Assembly (NCBI GenBank): GCA_021300055.1
Contig: JAJTHU010000342.1
Coordinates: 1 to 16,595, forward strand
Source of the DNA: Nitrosomonadaceae bacterium
GTDB taxonomy: Bacteria > Pseudomonadota > Gammaproteobacteria > Burkholderiales > Usitatibacteraceae
Reading direction: 5' to 3'
DNA: 16,595 nucleotides
Numbering within the stretch: the stretch's first letter is position 1; the number at the start of each line of letters is the position of its first letter. The notes below the pieces were generated by a model that was not told where the DNA came from, ran no database searches, and saw only the letters and a program-made list of their open reading frames with translations. Below are positions 12,530-16,595 of the stretch, piece after piece. The position numbers and the translations under genes are program-made.

Positions 12530-14155
12530 TTAGCGCCCCATTTCCAGCAATGACTGGAAAACGGTTTGCGCGGTCGCGATGACCTTTGCGGATGCTTGGT
12601 ACGCCTGCTGATAACGGATTAGCTTCGCAGCTTCCTCGTCTAGGTTGACGCCCGAAACTACTGATTGATCCGCCCTCGCCTGCTGTAGCAACTGTGCCGA
12701 AACGTCACGCCCAGTCTGCAACCCTCGCGTGGTCGTGCCGATCTTGGCCGAGATCTCGCCAAATGCTTGCGAAAACGTCAGGCCTTGCAGCACAACATTG
12801 TCTGCAACCGCCGCCAGCGCCAATCCATTGCGGTTATCACCGCTGGTGTTGGTTAACCCGAGCGCGAGGGCACGCGGGTCGTTGATTGCCAAAGCAATTG
12901 ATGACGCGCCAGCGCGAAACGGCTGCAACTGGAAGCTATCACCCGCAGCGACAGCACCCGCAATGTTGATGGTGAGTCCATCGATGACCTGTGGCATGCT
13001 GGAGTAGGTCGTGCGACGTCCATCCGAAGCTCGAAGCACGGAGTACTGCGTGCCATCGAAGTCAATACGATAGTCACTCGCTTGCACCGAAGATGGGTCC
13101 GAGATCACAACTGACATCGTGCCAGCACCTGTATTCGCAGGGCTGGCGAAGCTGACGGGGTTGGCGGCGGTAAACAGCGGCTGGCCGGTGACGCCGTTGA
13201 GATTCGTTCCAAGCGCGTGGACTTCGTTGAAACGAATGGCGAGGGTCGTGGCAAGTCGGCCCAACTCGTTTTTTGCGTCAACTAGGTTTACATCTCGAAA
13301 CTTAATCTGCGCCGCGAGTGCGCCGCCAGTGATGTTGTTGGCGGTAATCTGGCTTGTCGTGGTGCTGCCGTTGTTTGTCGACGTAATGCCAATGATCTGT
13401 CGATCCGGCACAATCGGATCAGCGCCGATCGACACTCGACCCGCCGTAGCGCCGACGACAAGCGCCGGACCGCTGGTCAGGAATACATTGAGGCTGCCAT
13501 CTGACTGCGCCAGTGTAGTTACGCCCACCTGCTCATTCAACTGGCGAATCAGTTCATCGCGCTGATCCATGAGGTCGTTAGGTGTTTGACCAGTTCCGAG
13601 AGCTAGTGAAATAGCATCATTCGTGCGTGCTATCTGCGATGCGATCTCGTTGATGCGAACCACTGTGGTTCTCACACCCAAATCGACATTGCGACCAAAT
13701 TCATCCAACTGCTGGGCAGCTGAGTTGAGTCGACCTGCCATCTGGGTTCCGGTCGCGATAACCGTAGCGCGTGACGCGAGATCAGCAGGTCGCGCTGCCG
13801 CTTCTGTCAAGCTTGAGAAAAAGCGATCCATCGCCGCATTGATGCCCAGGTCATCCGACGCAAAAAGTCGATCAACCCGCGACATCAGCTTGGACTGCGT
13901 TGCGTACTCCGACGCCTGCGACTGCGCGAATTGAAGTTGAGCCGTGGTCTGCGCATCAAAGGCACGCTGAATCGTCGCGACTGCTACACCGCGACCAGTG
14001 AAGCCAATACCTGAATACTGGCCTGGCATCGTCGTTTGTACGGTCTGCTGGCGTGAGTATCCTGGCGTGTTGACGTTGGCGACGTTGTTGCTCGCTGCGT
14101 TGATTGCTGCGTAAGCCGCTGCGAGCCCAGAGGTTCCGACACCGAGTAATGACAT
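12530..14155 (-). CDS. flgK: Flagellar hook-filament junction protein FlgK (HAP1)
   Basis: A 541-residue hook-associated protein 1, the first junction layer on the hook, secreted by the flagellar type III system. The N-terminal D0/D1 region carries the rod-hook family signature ASNNVANVNTPGYSRQ (21-36). A helical coiled region covers about 80-215, with a conserved DLMDQRDELIRQL (194-206). The central variable domain contains a module at about 358-412 (YRIDFDGTQYSV ... AAGDSFQLQP) shared with FlgL. The C-terminal D0 helix ends YQASAKVIATAQTVFQSLLEMG. Length is close to that of enteric FlgK. It starts 10 bases after the flgJ stop with a weak ribosome site, so coupled translation is likely. No sigma-28 site was found just upstream, although flgKL often have one in other bacteria. 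Confidence 0.97.
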   Translation of the reverse strand: MSLLGVGTSGLAAAYAAINAASNNVANVNTPGYSRQQTVQTTMPGQYSGIGFTGRGVAVATIQRAFDAQTTAQLQFAQSQASEYATQSKLMSRVDRLFASDDLGINAAMDRFFSSLTEAAARPADLASRATVIATGTQMAGRLNSAAQQLDEFGRNVDLGVRTTVVRINEIASQIARTNDAISLALGTGQTPNDLMDQRDELIRQLNEQVGVTTLAQSDGSLNVFLTSGPALVVGATAGRVSIGADPIVPDRQIIGITSTNNGSTTTSQITANNITGGALAAQIKFRDVNLVDAKNELGRLATTLAIRFNEVHALGTNLNGVTGQPLFTAANPVSFASPANTGAGTMSVVISDPSSVQASDYRIDFDGTQYSVLRASDGRRTTYSSMPQVIDGLTINIAGAVAAGDSFQLQPFRAGASSIALAINDPRALALGLTNTSGDNRNGLALAAVADNVVLQGLTFSQAFGEISAKIGTTTRGLQTGRDVSAQLLQQARADQSVVSGVNLDEEAAKLIRYQQAYQASAKVIATAQTVFQSLLEMGR

Positions 14156-14165
14156 ATTGGCTTAT

Positions 14166-15275
14166 CTAAGCAAGATTGGTTTGGTCGCGGCTATGCATCG
14201 CACGAGATACTGCAATGACGCTGTTGATAGTTCGCGACAGCTTTGACGCATAGCTTGGGTCGGTTGCGTAACCTGCTCGCTGCAGCGAACCGGCAAATGC
14301 CTCAGCAGAGTGGACGTTGTTTCCGACGTTGGCGTAGCGAGGACTCCTGCCAACCAACTTTGCGTAGTCTCGGAAACTCTCTTCGTATGAGTCGTAGGCA
14401 CGAAATCGAGCGAGCATTTTTTTCGGGGCGCCGTTGACGTACTCCGTCGTCATCACCTCAACGGTCTTACCCTTCCAATTCGGGCCTGCTTTGATACCGA
14501 ATAGGTTGTGGCTAGGCGCCCCGTCCGCATGGCGGATTTGGTGGCGTCCCCAGCCCGTTTCCAACGCTGCTTGGCCGAGCATGAACTTGGCCGGAATCCC
14601 AGACTCCGCCGCGACCCGCTGAGCGTCTTCTCTCAACGAACCGATAAACCGTTCTTGTCGTATACCAACGGGCTCAGCGGAATGGATACTCTCCAGACTA
14701 GGCTGCGGACGTACTGCTCCATCGCTGATCGCGTGGCGCAAGTGGGGTGAACGTCGCCCAAGATTATCAAGCCCAGACAAGTTCTGAAAGGACACCTTAG
14801 CCAACTGCGGTGAGGTCGCAGGTGCAACATCGACGCGAGCCCCTTGATCAGCTGCTTGCCCTATTGGCTGGGCGCGAGGCGACAATGCACTGGTGCTGTC
14901 AGCTCCAGCAGATTTCTTGGTACCTCCCGCCTGAGTAGGTGTGGCCAGAACTCCCGCAGCATCGCTGCCTTGGAGCTGCCTGCCCAACTGGCGTTCAATC
15001 ATTTTGGCGAGCCCAGTGCCCTGCGAAGCCATCCGCTGCGCGATCTCTTGGTCAAACATGCCACCAAAAGTCTCGCTCGCATTGCCGCTCAGGAGCCCAG
15101 ACTTTGGCGATGCATCGCGCATGGACTTGATGAGCATGCCCATGAAGACCGCCTCGAACTGCCGCGCCGCTTCACCTAGCGCTCGCTTCGGATCGGATGC
15201 AGCACCACTTTTCAGCCGATTAAGGCTAGCGGAGTCAACCGCAAGGCGCTGCTGCATGTCAGAGACTTGCTTCAT
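14166..15275 (-). CDS. flgJ: FlgJ, rod cap and peptidoglycan hydrolase
   Basis: A 369-residue two-domain FlgJ that caps the growing rod and opens the peptidoglycan in the periplasm. N-terminal rod-binding domain (about 30-100): ALGEAARQFEAVFMGMLIKSM then GGMFDQEIAQRMA and GLAKMIERQL. A low-complexity Ala/Ser/Gly/Pro linker covers about 101-205, longer than in enteric FlgJ (313 residues in total). C-terminal GH73 glucosaminidase domain (about 207-355): QAALETGWG with probable catalytic E239, NLFGIKAG, TTEY with the second candidate acid E278, and FRAYDSYEESFRDYAKLV. Both acidic residues are present, so the enzyme should be active. It starts two bases after the flgI stop, so translational coupling is likely. 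Confidence 0.97.
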   Translation of the reverse strand: MKQVSDMQQRLAVDSASLNRLKSGAASDPKRALGEAARQFEAVFMGMLIKSMRDASPKSGLLSGNASETFGGMFDQEIAQRMASQGTGLAKMIERQLGRQLQGSDAAGVLATPTQAGGTKKSAGADSTSALSPRAQPIGQAADQGARVDVAPATSPQLAKVSFQNLSGLDNLGRRSPHLRHAISDGAVRPQPSLESIHSAEPVGIRQERFIGSLREDAQRVAAESGIPAKFMLGQAALETGWGRHQIRHADGAPSHNLFGIKAGPNWKGKTVEVMTTEYVNGAPKKMLARFRAYDSYEESFRDYAKLVGRSPRYANVGNNVHSAEAFAGSLQRAGYATDPSYASKLSRTINSVIAVSRAMHSRDQTNLA

Positions 15276-15277
15276 GT

Positions 15278-16390
15278 CTAGATCACTTCCAACTCAGCCT
15301 TGAGTGCACCTGCCGCCTTCATCGCTTGCAGGATTGCTAGCAGGTCCTGTGGGGTCGTACCCATTGAGTTAAGCGCCTTGACGACATCAGCGAGATTTGC
15401 ACCGGCATCGACAAGCATGACTTGGCCACCATCTTGCTTCACCGAGATGTCGGTTTTCTCAGCGACCACTGTCTGCCCTTGGCTCAGCGGATTCGGCTGG
15501 CTCACTTGTGGGGTGGAACTGATGGTCACCGACAAGTTGCCGTGCGACACGGCGCAGGGTTCGAGCGACACGGCACGATTCATGACCACTGACCCGGTGC
15601 GCGCGTTAACGATCACGCGCGCTGGCGGTAGCACCGCATCTACTTCAATGTTTTCCAGCTCAGCCATGAACACGACCTTCCCTTCGGGGCTGGACGGCAT
15701 GCGCACGCTAATCACGCGGCCATCAAGAGCCATCGCCGTTTTCTCGCCCATACGACGATTGACTGCTTCAGCGAGCTTGCTGGCCTTTGTAAAGTCGAGT
15801 TCATTCAGCTCAAGATGAATTGTTGTGGCTGAGGCGAATGGTGATGCCACAGCCCTCTCAACAGTAGCACCCGCCGGAATACGCCCAGCGTTGAGTTGGT
15901 TGATCTGAACTTTGCTGCTGCCAGAGGACGCCCCAGCGCCCGCAATGATGACGTTGCCTTGCGCGATCGCGTAAACCTGCCCATCAGCACCCTTTAGTGG
16001 CGAGAGGAGCAACGTGCCACCTTTCAGAGACTTTGCGTTCCCTAGAGAGGAAACGGTCACATCGATTTGCTGTCCTGGTTTTGCAAACGCTGGAAGCGTT
16101 GCGGTAAGCATGACGGCGGCGACGTTTTTCAGTTGCAGGTTTGTGCCCGCAGGAAGATTGACGCCAAGCTGCCCCAGCATGTTGGTGAGGCTTTGTGTAG
16201 TGAATGGCGTTTGGGTCGTTTGGTCGCCTGAGCCGTCAAGGCCCACAACAATTCCGTAGCCGATAAGTTGATTGCTGCGCACGCCCTGGATGCTGGCAAG
16301 ATCCTTGATGCGCTGCTTGGACTGCGCGAAAGCCGTCGCGCTCATCGCTACAATCAGCAAGCCAACCAGTACGCGACAAATTTGCTTCAT
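15278..16390 (-). CDS. flgI: Flagellar P-ring protein FlgI
   Basis: A 370-residue periplasmic P-ring protein, the bushing around the rod in the peptidoglycan layer. A Sec signal peptide covers 1-22 (MKQICRVLVGLLIVAMSATAFA). The mature N-terminus has the family hallmark RIKDLASIQGVRSNQLIGYG followed by GLDGSGDQT. Conserved C-terminal parts include TDISVKQDGGQVMLVDAGANLADVV and LNSMGTTPQDLLAILQAMKAAGAL. Its length is close to the usual 365 or so. A single Cys remains in the mature protein (in LEPCAVSHGNLSV). It lies 12 bases after flgH and 2 before flgJ. Confidence 0.98.
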   Translation of the reverse strand: MKQICRVLVGLLIVAMSATAFAQSKQRIKDLASIQGVRSNQLIGYGIVVGLDGSGDQTTQTPFTTQSLTNMLGQLGVNLPAGTNLQLKNVAAVMLTATLPAFAKPGQQIDVTVSSLGNAKSLKGGTLLLSPLKGADGQVYAIAQGNVIIAGAGASSGSSKVQINQLNAGRIPAGATVERAVASPFASATTIHLELNELDFTKASKLAEAVNRRMGEKTAMALDGRVISVRMPSSPEGKVVFMAELENIEVDAVLPPARVIVNARTGSVVMNRAVSLEPCAVSHGNLSVTISSTPQVSQPNPLSQGQTVVAEKTDISVKQDGGQVMLVDAGANLADVVKALNSMGTTPQDLLAILQAMKAAGALKAELEVI

Positions 16391-16402
16391 GGTTTGACCT
16401 AA

Positions 16403-16595
16403 CTAGAAGGGCAGGATGTTAAGGAAGAAGCGCTGCAACCAGCCCATGCGCTGAGCCTCGTCGATGTACCCCTTGCCGCGGTACTCAAGACGAGCGTCTG
16501 CAACCTGCGGAGACTGCACAACATTGCCGGCTTGGATCGTTAGCGGGTTCACGACACCAGAAAATCGGATGAGCTCGGTGTTGTGATTGATACCA
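16403..16595 (-). CDS. flgH: Flagellar L-ring lipoprotein FlgH (C-terminal part)
   Basis: Only the last 64 codons are in the window; the start and lipobox lie past the right edge. The visible peptide begins INHNTELIRFSGVVNPLTI and continues through VVQSPQVADARLEYRGKGY to EAQRMGWLQRFFLNILPF, the very conserved FlgH C-terminus. FlgH forms the L-ring in the outer membrane. It lies directly before flgI in the usual flgHIJ order. Confidence 0.97.
   Translation of the reverse strand, partial: GINHNTELIRFSGVVNPLTIQAGNVVQSPQVADARLEYRGKGYIDEAQRMGWLQRFFLNILPF

Noticed and set aside
14156..14260. Possible separate sigma-28 promoter for flgKL
   Set aside because: A TTAGATAA-like -10 exists on the minus strand near the flgJ stop, but no TAAA-type -35 lies 15 bases away.

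Overview
The window comes from a motile Gram-negative bacterium, most likely a betaproteobacterium of the Burkholderiales type. This rests on the flg gene order, a two-domain FlgJ, a YcgR-type flagellar brake next to flgL, the MCP sequence style with a C-terminal WxxF peptide, and sigma-28 promoters. I cannot name the genus. No mobile element, tRNA, rRNA or CRISPR array is visible. The whole window is devoted to flagella, chemotaxis and motility signalling.

Layout. From the right edge, on the minus strand, runs the end of the flagellar structural operon: flgH (C-terminal part only), flgI, flgJ, flgK and flgL, nearly touching one another. It ends at a GC-rich hairpin shared with a convergent plus-strand gene for a PilZ/YcgR-like cyclic-di-GMP effector. 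A 439-base non-coding region follows. It holds a plus-strand sigma-28 promoter for the PilZ gene, two tandem minus-strand sigma-28 promoters for an MCP-like gene, and a cluster of overlapping inverted repeats. Next on the minus strand is a chemoreceptor module: a short MCP-like protein with a secretion-type N-terminus, a CheW, a full transmembrane MCP, and a small unknown ORF with a very good ribosome-binding site. Past a second pair of hairpins lies a convergent HDOD protein on the plus strand. It is divergent from a large fused Ser/Thr kinase-HDOD-GAF protein on the minus strand. Last comes a REC-PAS-GGDEF-EAL protein with its own sigma-28 promoter, cut by the left edge.

How it fits together. 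I found six sites of the form T[C/A/T]AA-N15-[G/A][C/T]CGAWWN, all with exactly 15 bases between the halves and all in intergenic space facing a gene. They suggest that FliA (sigma-28), after hook completion, switches on a set of regulators: the c-di-GMP enzyme, the c-di-GMP effector (brake), the accessory receptor/CheW operon, and the kinase/HDOD pair. The flg operon itself shows no such site in the window.

The least conventional parts are the kinase-HDOD-GAF protein facing a stand-alone HDOD protein, and the MCP signalling domain placed directly behind a cleavable-looking signal peptide with no HAMP or sensor domain. Promoter calls are pattern matches by eye. Domain calls come from motifs read in the translations, not from database searches.
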